In this document: piece after piece, positions 27,198 to 35,531 of the stretch
How the letters are laid out: each line of letters starts with the position of its first letter
How positions within the stretch are numbered: the first letter of the stretch is position 1
DNA from: Muribaculaceae bacterium Isolate-110 (HZI)
GTDB taxonomy: Bacteria > Bacteroidota > Bacteroidia > Bacteroidales > Muribaculaceae
Direction of reading: 5' to 3'
DNA length: 64,000 nt
NCBI GenBank assembly: GCA_003762875.1
Contig: RIBL01000015.1
Span: forward strand, 1 to 64,000
Notes under the pieces: model-generated
Told to the model about the DNA's origin: nothing
What the model saw: only the letters and a program-made list of their open reading frames with translations
Database searches by the model: none
Made by a program: the position numbers and the translations under genes

Positions 27198-27596
27198 ATG
27201 AAAGCAGGAAGAAAACCCAATCCCCTTCTCACAGAGAAAGAAATGATGGTGATGAAAATGCTCTGGGAACATGGCCCGCTTTTCGTGCGCGAGATGCTTA
27301 CCTATTATCCCGAGCCCAAGCCACATTTCAACACCGTGTCGACTCTCGTGCGTATACTTGAGGAGAAGGGTCGTGTGGCTCATGAGACCTTTGGCCCGAC
27401 CTATCGCTACTATGCTGTCACCAAGCAGGAGGAAATGCGTGAGCGTTCACTCAAGCAGGTGATAACCAATTATTTCAATGACTCGTATAAGAGTGCCGTC
27501 TCAGCTCTTGTCGAGGAAGAAAAGATTTCGGTCGACGAACTTAAGGAGATAATCCGCATGGTCGAGGAAAAGGACTGTCCGGAGGCGGAAAAGTAA
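27198..27596 (+). CDS. BlaI/MecI/CopY family repressor
   Basis: A 132-residue winged-helix repressor: LTEKEMMVMKMLWEHGPLFV near 10-29 starts the DNA-binding domain, HFNTVSTLVRILEEKGRVAH is the recognition helix and wing, and the C-terminal helices (about 85-125) form the dimerisation and cleavage region. In classic systems a BlaR-type M56 peptidase cleaves this repressor when an inducer is sensed. The M56 gene lies about 95 nt downstream in the same direction, so the two form a signalling pair. Here the inducer is unknown and no beta-lactamase is nearby. Confidence 0.92.
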   Translation: MKAGRKPNPLLTEKEMMVMKMLWEHGPLFVREMLTYYPEPKPHFNTVSTLVRILEEKGRVAHETFGPTYRYYAVTKQEEMRERSLKQVITNYFNDSYKSAVSALVEEEKISVDELKEIIRMVEEKDCPEAEK

Positions 27597-27690
27597 TCGA
27601 TACGCTTTAAAATTAAATTTTTCATAATATGTTACGGTGCTGCGGCAAAATGTCGCGGTAATGGCCGTCCTATACCTTAAAAATCGCGTT

Positions 27691-29478
27691 ATGGGAGCAT
27701 TGATGTCCTATTCGATAGAAAGTTCGGTGGTGCTTGTCGGGCTTTATCTTGCCTACAAGTGGGTGTTGGCGTCGGAGTGTCAGCATTCGTTTAACCGCCT
27801 GGTGTTGTGGATAATCTATGCCATGGCGTTGCTGATGCCGTTTCGCATGGCGTTGCTGATGTCCCGGGCCGAGGTGTCGCTGCCTCAGGCCGAAATAGCG
27901 GTGGGGGTGGGAGAGCTTATCCCGATGATGACGGTTGTCGACGAGCCGGCCGGAGTGCAGGGAGTAGCGGTGGCCATGCAGGTGCTCCTGTGGATATATC
28001 TTGCCGGCATATTGGTCGTCACGGCCCATACGCTCATGGTCGCGGCGAGGCTTATGATGATAGTGCGCAAGGGTGAGCATGTCATGGTCAATGACCGTAG
28101 AGTGGTGCTTATCGACGATGAGGGGATAGCCCCGTTCAGCGTGATGCGTGTCATCGTGATGTCGCGGCGTGACTATGAAGAGGCCGGCGAGATGATTTTT
28201 GAGCATGAGCGCAATCATGTAAGGCTCTGTCATTGGATAGACCTGCTCATGGCCCAGACTGTAGCCGCCTTGCAGTGGTATAATCCGGCTGCGTGGCTCA
28301 TGCGCGAGGAGCTCAAGGCCGTGCATGAATATCAGGCCGATGCCGGAGTGATGCGCTCGGGACTGAATATCAAGCAATATCAGATGTTATTAATAAAAAA
28401 GGCTGTCGGCGCGAGATTCCCGTCACTTGCCAACAGCCTGAATCACAGTAAACTTAAAAAACGTATAACTATGATGTACAATTCCCGGACATCGACGACG
28501 CGCCGTCTGCGCGCCCTCGTGTTAGTGCCCGCGCTCGGCGGAGCATTGTTAGTGACCAATCTTCCGGCTGTAGCCGAAGTGTTTAACTCGGTGGCCGACA
28601 CCGACCTGCTGATTGGTGAGGACAAAATTAGTGAAAATCGCGGTGACGCGCAAGTGTTGCCTGTGGACATTGCTCAGTATGTCCCCTCGGCCGATAAGGT
28701 TGAGTCTGATGCCGCAGTGAACTCTGACCCCGAACCGGCTCGCAAACCGCAGAAAGAGGTCGTGGTGCAAAAGAATACTTCTGCCTCCGAGACCGAGAAA
28801 GCCAAAGCCTCGGACGGAAATCTTGGTGAGATAGTAGTGGTAGGTCATGCCGACAATGCGCCTCAGAGGTCTAAAACAGAGTCGGACGAGGTGCGTGGGA
28901 AAGTGTCGGACGATGACAGACGTGTCTATGATGTAGTGGAGACCCCTCCGAGCTTTCCCGGCGGTCAGACTGAATTGATGAAGTTGATTGCGCAGTCGGT
29001 GCGTTATCCGGTCGACGCGTATAGAGACAGTGTGCAGGGTCGTGTCGTGATGCAGTTTGTGGTCGACAAGGACGGTAAGGTGACATCACCGACGGTGGTG
29101 CGCGGAGTGTGCGAGTCAATTGACGAGGAGGCCAAGAGGGTGGTAATGCAACTGCCCGATTTTATCCCCGGTAAATTGAGAGGTGAGCCTGTCGCTGTGA
29201 GGTATACACTGCCTGTTTTATTCAAACTGACGAACAAAAAAGGTACTGTCAGCCGTCACACGGGTTCTAAACCGGTCAATGTAAACGAAGCTATTGCTAT
29301 TGCTTCAGGTGTGACGGTGCTTGTAAACGGAAAGAAGGTCGATGGAATCGATAACATAGATCCGAAGAGCATTCAGTCGATCGATGTTGTCAAGACTGAT
29401 CCGCAATATCCCAAGGGCCTCATCAAGATAACACTCAAAGACGGTTCGGCCGTAGCGACAACGACTGACGCGGAGTGA
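27691..29478 (+). CDS. M56 (BlaR1-type) sensor peptidase fused to TonB C-terminal and plug-like domains
   Basis: I prefer the ATG at 27691 (MGALMSYSIESSVVLVGLYL); the frame is open from GTG 27637. The 595-residue protein has about four membrane helices, an M56 zinc peptidase site HERNH (172-176) with a downstream ELKAVHEYQADAGV segment supplying the third ligand, then a fourth helix near 285. After a disordered acidic linker (about 310-400) comes a TonB C-terminal domain (about 418-513, PPSFPGGQ at its start) and a last ~75 residues with VLVNGKKVDGIDNIDPKSIQ that resemble a TonB-receptor plug. It is probably the sensor for the upstream BlaI-type repressor. Confidence 0.82.
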   Translation: MGALMSYSIESSVVLVGLYLAYKWVLASECQHSFNRLVLWIIYAMALLMPFRMALLMSRAEVSLPQAEIAVGVGELIPMMTVVDEPAGVQGVAVAMQVLLWIYLAGILVVTAHTLMVAARLMMIVRKGEHVMVNDRRVVLIDDEGIAPFSVMRVIVMSRRDYEEAGEMIFEHERNHVRLCHWIDLLMAQTVAALQWYNPAAWLMREELKAVHEYQADAGVMRSGLNIKQYQMLLIKKAVGARFPSLANSLNHSKLKKRITMMYNSRTSTTRRLRALVLVPALGGALLVTNLPAVAEVFNSVADTDLLIGEDKISENRGDAQVLPVDIAQYVPSADKVESDAAVNSDPEPARKPQKEVVVQKNTSASETEKAKASDGNLGEIVVVGHADNAPQRSKTESDEVRGKVSDDDRRVYDVVETPPSFPGGQTELMKLIAQSVRYPVDAYRDSVQGRVVMQFVVDKDGKVTSPTVVRGVCESIDEEAKRVVMQLPDFIPGKLRGEPVAVRYTLPVLFKLTNKKGTVSRHTGSKPVNVNEAIAIASGVTVLVNGKKVDGIDNIDPKSIQSIDVVKTDPQYPKGLIKITLKDGSAVATTTDAE

Positions 29479-29485
29479 CCTCTGG

Positions 29486-29550
29486 AAAATAAAGAAACAA
29501 GAGAACGGTAGTCAATGATTGAAACTACCGTTCTCCTGTTTCTTTATTTT
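29486..29550. terminator. Bidirectional terminator between convergent genes
   Basis: Arms 29486-29512 and 29524-29550 form a 27-bp stem with one mismatch (A-C in the plus transcript, G-U wobble in the minus one), 11-nt loop, and T-rich flanks on both sides. It separates the M56 gene from rnfA. Confidence 0.8.
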
Positions 29551-29587
29551 ATTATCCTTTGGGAGACTTTAGTGTCTCTTGGCTGGT

Positions 29588-30169
29588 TTAGCCGATTTTG
29601 ATGCCTGAGAAGCCCATGAATGCCATGGCCAGGAGGCCGGCGCAGATAAGGGCGATGGGCACACCACGCATGGCTTTGGGAGTGTCGGCGAGGGCGAGCT
29701 GCTCGCGGATGCCGGCAAAGATGGAGATGGCCATGGTGAAACCGATGGCGGTGGCTACGGCATAGACGAGGCTCTGGCCGAGGTCCATGTTTTTCTGCAC
29801 CACAGTGATGGCTACGCCAAGCACGGCGCAGTTGGTGGTGATTAGGGGCAGGAACACACCGAGCGCGCTATAGAGCACCGGGGCTATCTTCTTGAGGATA
29901 ATCTCGAGCATCTGCACGAGTGCTGCGATGACGAGAATGAAGACTATGGTCTGCATGAAGCCGAGGCCGAAGGGGGTGAGCACCAATGCCTGAAGCAGCC
30001 ATGTGATGGCTGTGGCGAGGACCATGACGAATGTCACAGCGGCTCCCATGCCCACTGCGCTCGATAGCTTGCGCGACACGCCTATGAAGGGGCATATGCC
30101 GAGAAATTGGGCAAAGACGATGTTGTTGACAAAGATTGCCGTGATGATGATGGAGATATATTCGAGCAT
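29588..30169 (-). CDS. rnfA: Rnf complex subunit RnfA
   Basis: A 193-residue integral membrane subunit with six predicted helices, opening [20 protein letters not shown] and containing [20 protein letters not shown], the half-helix motif around an iron-binding Cys found in RnfA/NqrE. The Rnf complex couples electron flow between ferredoxin and NAD to sodium or proton export. Last gene of the rnfD-G-E-A cluster, 34 nt after rnfE. Confidence 0.94.
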   Translation of the reverse strand: MLEYISIIITAIFVNNIVFAQFLGICPFIGVSRKLSSAVGMGAAVTFVMVLATAITWLLQALVLTPFGLGFMQTIVFILVIAALVQMLEIILKKIAPVLYSALGVFLPLITTNCAVLGVAITVVQKNMDLGQSLVYAVATAIGFTMAISIFAGIREQLALADTPKAMRGVPIALICAGLLAMAFMGFSGIKIG

Positions 30170-30203
30170 CTGATTGGTCTTTTAGAGTGTGGATTATGAC
30201 TGC

Positions 30204-30794
30204 TTACTTGGCTTCGCGGAGCTTGGTGAAGAGTGCGATGAGCAGGCCCAGAGCTATGAACGCGCCGGGTGCGAGCACGAATACCAGCGAACCGAACTGT
30301 TCGGGATAGATGGTGGCGTCAAATATCTTGCCTGTGCCGAGAAACTCACGCACCGCTCCGAGCAGGGTGAGGGCTACGGTGAAGCCGAGACCTATGCCTA
30401 TGCCGTCGAGACAACTGTCAAACACTCCGTGGCGCGAGGCGAAGGCCTCGGCGCGGCCGAGCACTATACAATTGACCACGATGAGGGGAATGAAGATGCC
30501 GAGAGTGGCGTAGAGCGAGGGCAAGTAGGCTTCCATCACGAGCTGAAGCACCGACACGAAGGCTGCGATGACCACGATATAGGCGGGGATGCGCACCTTG
30601 GAGGGCACGAAATTCTTGATGAGCGAAATCACCACGTTGGAGCATATGAGCACTGCCATGGTGGCAAGTCCCATGCTCATGCCGTTGATCGCGCTGCCGG
30701 TGGTACCCAGTGTGGGACACATGCCCAGCATAAGCACGAAAGTGGGGTTTTCGGCTATGATGCCGTTGAAGAGTATTTTAAGTTTATCGTTCAT
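30204..30794 (-). CDS. rnfE: Rnf complex subunit RnfE
   Basis: A 196-residue membrane protein homologous to RnfA/NqrD with about six helices. It has PTFVLMLGMCPTLGTTGSAI (about 15-34), carrying the equivalent Cys, and VNCIVLGRAEAFASRHGVFD near 111-130. It should pair with RnfA in the membrane core. It sits 10 nt after rnfG on the same strand. Confidence 0.94.
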   Translation of the reverse strand: MNDKLKILFNGIIAENPTFVLMLGMCPTLGTTGSAINGMSMGLATMAVLICSNVVISLIKNFVPSKVRIPAYIVVIAAFVSVLQLVMEAYLPSLYATLGIFIPLIVVNCIVLGRAEAFASRHGVFDSCLDGIGIGLGFTVALTLLGAVREFLGTGKIFDATIYPEQFGSLVFVLAPGAFIALGLLIALFTKLREAK

Positions 30795-30804
30795 GGCTTA
30801 GTGA

Positions 30805-31383
30805 TTATTGCTGGGCGTTGGACTGATAGAGAGCTTGATTGGCGAGAGTGAGCGCGCGCAGGAATGCTCGCGACGAGATGGTCGCGGCAGTGATGGCGTC
30901 GACATCTCCGCCGTCTTTGCTTACGGTGAGATTGGCAGTGTTGGCGTTTAGGCCTACGATTGAGTGGGCGGAGTCGCGGAACCATTCGTCCATCTTGGAG
31001 CCGAGGCCGGGAGTCTCGGCGTGCTGCATCACTGCATATCCGGTGATGTCGCCTTGGGGGTTGAAGCCATACATCACAGTTATGAGGCCCGAGAATCCGT
31101 TGTTGTCATGGCTCTCGACGGCGATGCCTGCGAGCTCGTCGTCCTTGCGGGCGGGGAAGAGGGTCACGGTCTCGCCGTCGACGGTCACCTGTATGGCTTC
31201 ATCGGCGGGATTGTTGTTGAAGTCAATGCCGGGGAGCACCTGTCCGATGGCGTCCTTCTGCTTCTGGGCCTTGGCCTGTGCGATGGGCTCTTCAGTGAGA
31301 GTGTATACGCCGGCCAGAGCGGCTGCGGCCACGATTGTGATGATGCCGAGTGAGAGCACCATGTTTACGAGTGTCGATTTCAT
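30805..31383 (-). CDS. rnfG: Rnf complex flavoprotein subunit RnfG
   Basis: A 192-residue protein with one N-terminal membrane helix (about 8-29) and a periplasmic FMN-binding domain. The flavinylation motif is DAITAATISS, with Thr168 as the expected site of covalent FMN, attached by an ApbE-type enzyme not in this window. The start overlaps the end of rnfD by 4 nt (ATGA). Confidence 0.94.
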   Translation of the reverse strand: MKSTLVNMVLSLGIITIVAAAALAGVYTLTEEPIAQAKAQKQKDAIGQVLPGIDFNNNPADEAIQVTVDGETVTLFPARKDDELAGIAVESHDNNGFSGLITVMYGFNPQGDITGYAVMQHAETPGLGSKMDEWFRDSAHSIVGLNANTANLTVSKDGGDVDAITAATISSRAFLRALTLANQALYQSNAQQ

Positions 31384-32336
31384 GCTGTAGCCCTCCCTTC
31401 GCCAAATTTACGTGGTTTCATATATCGGTTGATGAGGGGTGTCACGCCGTTCATGATGAGGATGGCAAATGACATACCCTCGGGGTATGCGCCCCATTGA
31501 CGTATTACGAGTGTGATAATGCCTATCATTACTCCATAGAGGAGCATGCCCGAGCGGCTCATTGGCGATGTCACATAGTCGGTGGCCATGAATATCGCGC
31601 CGAGCAGAAGTCCGCCCGAGAGGATTTCGACACCGACAGGCGCGCCTATGCAGAGCGAGAAGAGAGCCACGGTGCCCACGATGGCTACGGGGATGTGCCA
31701 TGTGATGACGCGGAAGCAGAGCAGATAGATAAATCCGAGTATCAGGGCTATGGCTCCGACTTCGCCGAGCGAGCCGCCGATGTTGCCCATAGCGGCGTCA
31801 AGCAGGTTGATGTCGGCGGGCTCCACAAGACCCATTTTGAGTTGGCCGAGGATGGTCGCGCCGGTGGTGGCGTCGGTATAGGCCATGCGGTTGACGAGAG
31901 GTTCGGGCCATGTGGTCATGGCTACGGGGAATGAAAGGAGCAGAAACACGCGGCCTACGAGTGCCGGGTTGAAAATGTTGCATCCGAGGCCTCCGAAAGT
32001 TAGTTTGCCGATGCCGATGGCTACGACACAGCCTATCAGAATCATCCACACGGGGATGTTGGAGGGCAGGTTGAGAGCCAGGAGCAGTCCGGTGAGGACG
32101 GCCGAGAGGTTGCCGATGGCGGGCTTGCGGCCCATCATGTAGCGTGTGATTAGATACTCGGCGGCTACGCATCCCACAATTGCGGTGGCGATGACAATGG
32201 CCGCACCGATGCCGAAGTAGTAGAGCGCGACGAGCACTGCGGGTATCAGGGCGATGATGACATGAAGCATCAGCCGCGTCACAGTGGTAGGGGTGTGCGC
32301 GTGGGGTGACGGCGAAATGGTGATTAAGTTTTCCAT
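31380..32336 (-). CDS. rnfD: Rnf complex flavoprotein membrane subunit RnfD
   Basis: A 318-residue membrane subunit homologous to NqrB with about nine or ten helices. The covalent-FMN motif TTGATILG is present with Thr161 as likely attachment residue; GGLGCNIFNPALVGRVFLL (115-133) is a strong family signature. It is the first gene of the visible cluster; rnfC and rnfB, which normally precede it, are not upstream. A -7 box at 32430-32423 suggests that the four-gene cluster has its own promoter. Confidence 0.94.
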   Translation of the reverse strand: MENLITISPSPHAHTPTTVTRLMLHVIIALIPAVLVALYYFGIGAAIVIATAIVGCVAAEYLITRYMMGRKPAIGNLSAVLTGLLLALNLPSNIPVWMILIGCVVAIGIGKLTFGGLGCNIFNPALVGRVFLLLSFPVAMTTWPEPLVNRMAYTDATTGATILGQLKMGLVEPADINLLDAAMGNIGGSLGEVGAIALILGFIYLLCFRVITWHIPVAIVGTVALFSLCIGAPVGVEILSGGLLLGAIFMATDYVTSPMSRSGMLLYGVMIGIITLVIRQWGAYPEGMSFAILIMNGVTPLINRYMKPRKFGEGRATA

Positions 32337-32422
32337 TGCTTTAATTAAGAAACGGTGTTGTTTTTGTTCCGAGCCGCGGATGTAAGCATGTGGCAGCTCA
32401 ATGGTTTAGACAAAAGGATGTG

Positions 32423-32430
32423 CAAAATTA
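32423..32430 (-). promoter_or_regulatory. Candidate -7 box for rnfDGEA
   Basis: TAATTTTG on the minus strand fits TAnnTTTG, 86 nt before the rnfD ATG. No convincing -33 TTTG is found. The 32337-32530 gap is otherwise AT-rich and holds no remnant of rnfC that I can see. Confidence 0.45.
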
Positions 32431-32530
32431 CACAAATTTTACGTTAAAAGTGTCACCTTTGGAAATAAAATTTGTGTAAATGAGGCGTAAAACTGTAATT
32501 TCGGCACAAATTCTGGCCGCATAGAATGGC

Positions 32531-33517
32531 TTAGTCGGGAAGATTAAGGTAGAGATATGTGATGTAGGCGATGTAACATAGTATAAGCACGGCTCCTTCG
32601 GCGCGGGTGATGGTGCGCTCGCGGTAAAACCATCCGAACAGCCAGAAGAGAAGGCTTGCCACTGCAAGCACCGCGAGGTCAAGGACTCCTATGGAGCCGA
32701 AGGGGAGCGGCATGACGGTGGCGGTGCAGCCAAGAACGAGAAATATATTGAAGATGTTGGAGCCGATGACGTTGCCGAGACACATGTCGGAGTGGCCTTT
32801 GGTGGCGGCGACGAGCGAGGTGGCGAGCTCGGGGAGAGAAGTGCCTGCGGCAAGGATGGTGAGTCCGATCAGTCCTTCGCTCCAGCCGAGGCTGCGCGCT
32901 ATGGCCGACGCGCTGTCGACAAACCAGTTGCCGCCCAGTATGAGACAGCCGAGACCGCCGACGGTGATGAGGATGGCGCGCCACAGTGGACCGGATTTTT
33001 TTGTCTCAGTCTCGGTCTTGTCGGCGGTGGCGGGGAGCGGTTGGGGCGACTTCTTAGCCGAGGCGATGGTGTAGCGCATGAAGATGGCAAAGAATACGAG
33101 CAACAGTAATCCGTCGACGCGTGTCACGGTCATCGCGCCTCCGTCAAGCCATGGCGCGCAGCCCATGATGAGGAGCACGATTGACGACAGCATGACGAGC
33201 GGTATCTCGTTGACGAGTATGCCGCGTGTGACTATTATCGGGCTTATGACGGCTGTCAGGCCAATGATTACGAGTATGTTGAATATGTTTGAGCCCACGA
33301 TGTTGCCTATGGCCATTTCGGGCGAGGCATTGACGGCTCCGGTTATGGATACCACGAGTTCGGGTGCGCTGGTCATCATGGCCACGATGGTCAGGCCGAT
33401 AAGGAAGTCTGACATTCCAAACCGTTTGGCGATGGCGACCGAGCCGTCGGTCATGAAATTGGCCCCGGCAAGTATGAGGCACAGTCCGAGTATGAGCAGC
33501 AGTATTGATAGTAACAT
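32531..33517 (-). CDS. CaCA-family Na+/Ca2+ antiporter (YrbG-like)
   Basis: A 328-residue membrane protein with two homologous halves, each with five helices. The alpha-1 repeat contains MTSAPELVVSITGAVN and GNIVGSNIFNILVIIG; the alpha-2 repeat contains AAGTSLPELATSLVAA and GNVIGSNIFNIFLVLG, the ion-binding acidic residues being the Glu in each PEL. A Pro/Lys-rich loop (about 155-175) separates the halves. It exchanges calcium for sodium or protons at the inner membrane. No functional link with neighbours is evident. Confidence 0.93.
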   Translation of the reverse strand: MLLSILLLILGLCLILAGANFMTDGSVAIAKRFGMSDFLIGLTIVAMMTSAPELVVSITGAVNASPEMAIGNIVGSNIFNILVIIGLTAVISPIIVTRGILVNEIPLVMLSSIVLLIMGCAPWLDGGAMTVTRVDGLLLLVFFAIFMRYTIASAKKSPQPLPATADKTETETKKSGPLWRAILITVGGLGCLILGGNWFVDSASAIARSLGWSEGLIGLTILAAGTSLPELATSLVAATKGHSDMCLGNVIGSNIFNIFLVLGCTATVMPLPFGSIGVLDLAVLAVASLLFWLFGWFYRERTITRAEGAVLILCYIAYITYLYLNLPD

Positions 33518-33539
33518 AGAGCGAGTAAATGGTTATGTG

Positions 33540-34106
33540 TTATATTATCGCGACCGAGCGCAGCAGTGTGGCATAGTAGTCTGCTTTTTGCTCGAGGGGC
33601 AGGGGGTAGGCGCGCGAAGTGGAGGGCATGCGCCAGATGTCGAGGCCGTTGACGGTGTCATGGACGCTTTTGCCCATGGCCGGCGGCGTGGTGGAAGTGA
33701 GGTCGGCTATGACTCCGGCTGCTTTCTCGCCGGTGGTGGCTATGGTGTGGCATGAGGGTATCTCGCCGAGGAGTTCAAAGAGGGGCACGGGGGTGACTAT
33801 TTCGAGATATTTGTCGGAGGCGTTGTCCTTGAGCCGTCTTACTTCGCGGCCGGTGTCATGGAGAGCTATGCCGCAACGGTCGAGGGTCTCGCGTATGAGC
33901 GTAAGTCGAAATGTGCGTGTGGATGTGTCGTAGAGGTGATCTTTGTCACCGTAGATAAGGAGTCCGATGATGCGCCAGAAATCGTTGGTGCGGTTGGGGT
34001 AATAAAATTCCATGGCCCAGCGGTGGGGCTGGGGCGGAAATGTGCCCATGATGAGGACTTTGGCCGACGGGGGCAGGTAGGGCGGAAAGGGATGTGTCTC
34101 GAGCAT
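33540..34106 (-). CDS. Uracil-DNA-glycosylase-fold protein (Mug-like)
   Basis: A 188-residue protein of the uracil-DNA glycosylase superfamily as found in Bacteroidetes. The motif-1 position reads LIMGTFPPQPHRWAMEFYYP (18-37) instead of the GINPG of Mug, followed by NDFWRIIG; motif 2 near the C-terminus reads MPSTSRAYPLPLEQKADYY. It probably excises uracil or mismatched bases, but the specificity and even activity are unproven because the catalytic residue is not obvious. It lies 22 nt upstream of the antiporter start on the same strand. Confidence 0.7.
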   Translation of the reverse strand: MLETHPFPPYLPPSAKVLIMGTFPPQPHRWAMEFYYPNRTNDFWRIIGLLIYGDKDHLYDTSTRTFRLTLIRETLDRCGIALHDTGREVRRLKDNASDKYLEIVTPVPLFELLGEIPSCHTIATTGEKAAGVIADLTSTTPPAMGKSVHDTVNGLDIWRMPSTSRAYPLPLEQKADYYATLLRSVAII

Positions 34107-34141
34107 TGTTCGTTATATAATATCGAGGGCTGTTGTTTTTT

Positions 34142-34188
34142 GTTAAACAAAATCGCGGGCGTCAGGGTTGAGCCCTGCGTCCGCGATT
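34142..34188 (-). terminator. Intrinsic terminator of efp
   Basis: On the minus strand AATCGCGG (34188-34181) pairs with CCGCGATT (34158-34151), with an inner CGCAGGG/CCCTGACG stem, a five-base loop and a TTTTGTTT tail. It lies 40 nt after the efp stop. Confidence 0.8.
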
Positions 34189-34227
34189 GTAAATTGTGTA
34201 GGTCGGGTGTCAGTGACCGAAGAGGTG

Positions 34228-34794
34228 TTACTCTTTCACGCGCTCTTTGTATGAGCCGTCGCGTGTGTCGATGACTACCTTGTCGCCGATGTTGCAGAAG
34301 AGGGGTACACGCACTTCGGCACCTGTCTCTACAGTCGCGGGCTTGAGTGTGTTGGTGGCGGTGTCGCCCTTGATGCCGGGCTCGGTGTAGGTGATTTCGA
34401 GCACTACCGAGGTGGGCATTTCACAGGTGAGGATGGTCTCGCTTTCGGCGTGTACCATGGCCTCGCAGATGTCGCCGTCCTTGAGGAACTGTACGCCTTC
34501 GATGCTTTCGCCGGGGATGATTACCTCTTCCCATGTCTCGGTGTGGAGGAAGTGATAGCCCATGTCGTCCTTGTAGCTGTACTGGTAGGGACGACGCTCG
34601 ATGCGCACTTCATTGACTTTAACGCCCGAGTTCCAGGTCTTGTCGAGAACGCGGCCGGTCTGTACATTTTTGAGTTTTGTGCGTACGAAAGCGGGGCCTT
34701 TGCCGGGCTTTACGTGGAGAAATTCTACGATGAAGAAGTACTGGCCGTCGATGTCGAGGCACATACCGTTTTTGAAGTCTGCAGTTGTTGCCAT
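34228..34794 (-). CDS. efp: Translation elongation factor P
   Basis: A 188-residue three-domain protein that rescues ribosomes stalled at polyproline. The KOW-like N-terminal domain has [16 protein letters not shown], with the tip lysine in PGKGPA as the possible modification site; the OB domains end with [20 protein letters not shown]. Length is standard. A small hairpin (TTCGGG/CCCGAA, 34806-34822) lies just before the start codon in the leader. No epmA-like modifying gene is adjacent. Confidence 0.97.
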   Translation of the reverse strand: MATTADFKNGMCLDIDGQYFFIVEFLHVKPGKGPAFVRTKLKNVQTGRVLDKTWNSGVKVNEVRIERRPYQYSYKDDMGYHFLHTETWEEVIIPGESIEGVQFLKDGDICEAMVHAESETILTCEMPTSVVLEITYTEPGIKGDTATNTLKPATVETGAEVRVPLFCNIGDKVVIDTRDGSYKERVKE

Positions 34795-34919
34795 ATGTCT
34801 TTTTGTTCGGGACTTGCCCGAAGGTTATGGGGTTATTTAAGGTTGGATATACTGATAGTTTGGTCAGGCTTTGTGAGGCCCGGAGTGTGTCTGCCGGAAT
34901 GGCTGTCGGGTAGTGATTG

Positions 34920-35495
34920 TCAGTTGCAGCCTCCGCAGCAGCCTCCATCACCGCAGGAGCTGTCGTCACCGCATCCGCCTCCACATCCGCCGCAACCGCC
35001 TCCGCAGCGTGAGGGGTGGATCTCTTCAGGTGTGGCGTCACGCACGGTGATGATTTTGCCGTCGGCAAAGTGGAGGGCCTGTCCTACGAGTGGATGGTTG
35101 AAGTCCATGGTGACAGCCTTGTCGTTGACTTCGAGCACGGTGCCTGTTATCTGGTAGCCGTCGGCTGTGAACATGGGCACTTTGGCTCCTTTCTTGACGC
35201 GTGAGTCGAGCTTGCCGTTGTCGTCGAGGAAGAGGTTGCGGTCAAGGGTGGCCACGTCGTCGGGGTTATAGGGGATGGCGTCGGCGGGCTCGATTTTGAC
35301 GTCAAACGAGGCTCCCTGCTCGAGTCCGTCAATAGCGGCTGCGAGTGCGGGTATGAGTCCCGGGGTCACGCCATAGATGAATCGTTCGGGCTCGGAGGCC
35401 TCGACGGTATGTACCATGGTCTCGGGCTGTCCGGGCAGCGAGGCATAGAGGTTGTAGGCTATTTCTACGTATTTGCCGGGTTGTATCTTGTCCAT
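34920..35495 (-). CDS. SlyD-like FKBP peptidyl-prolyl isomerase with Cys-rich tail
   Basis: A 191-residue cytoplasmic chaperone and prolyl isomerase. The FKBP core and inserted IF domain are recognisable from YEIAYNLYA-type start, YGVTPGLIPALAAAIDGLEQ (41-60), FDVKIEPADA and DFNHPLVGQALHFADGKIIT (130-149). The C-terminal 32 residues contain eight Cys spaced by Gly (CGGGCGGCGGG and onward) and only one His, a metal-binding tail that differs from the His-rich tail of E. coli SlyD. It may handle nickel, zinc or another soft metal. Confidence 0.88.
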   Translation of the reverse strand: MDKIQPGKYVEIAYNLYASLPGQPETMVHTVEASEPERFIYGVTPGLIPALAAAIDGLEQGASFDVKIEPADAIPYNPDDVATLDRNLFLDDNGKLDSRVKKGAKVPMFTADGYQITGTVLEVNDKAVTMDFNHPLVGQALHFADGKIITVRDATPEEIHPSRCGGGCGGCGGGCGDDSSCGDGGCCGGCN

Positions 35496-35531
35496 GAGGT
35501 GGATAGGGTGCGTGGTGATGGGGTGGGGAAA

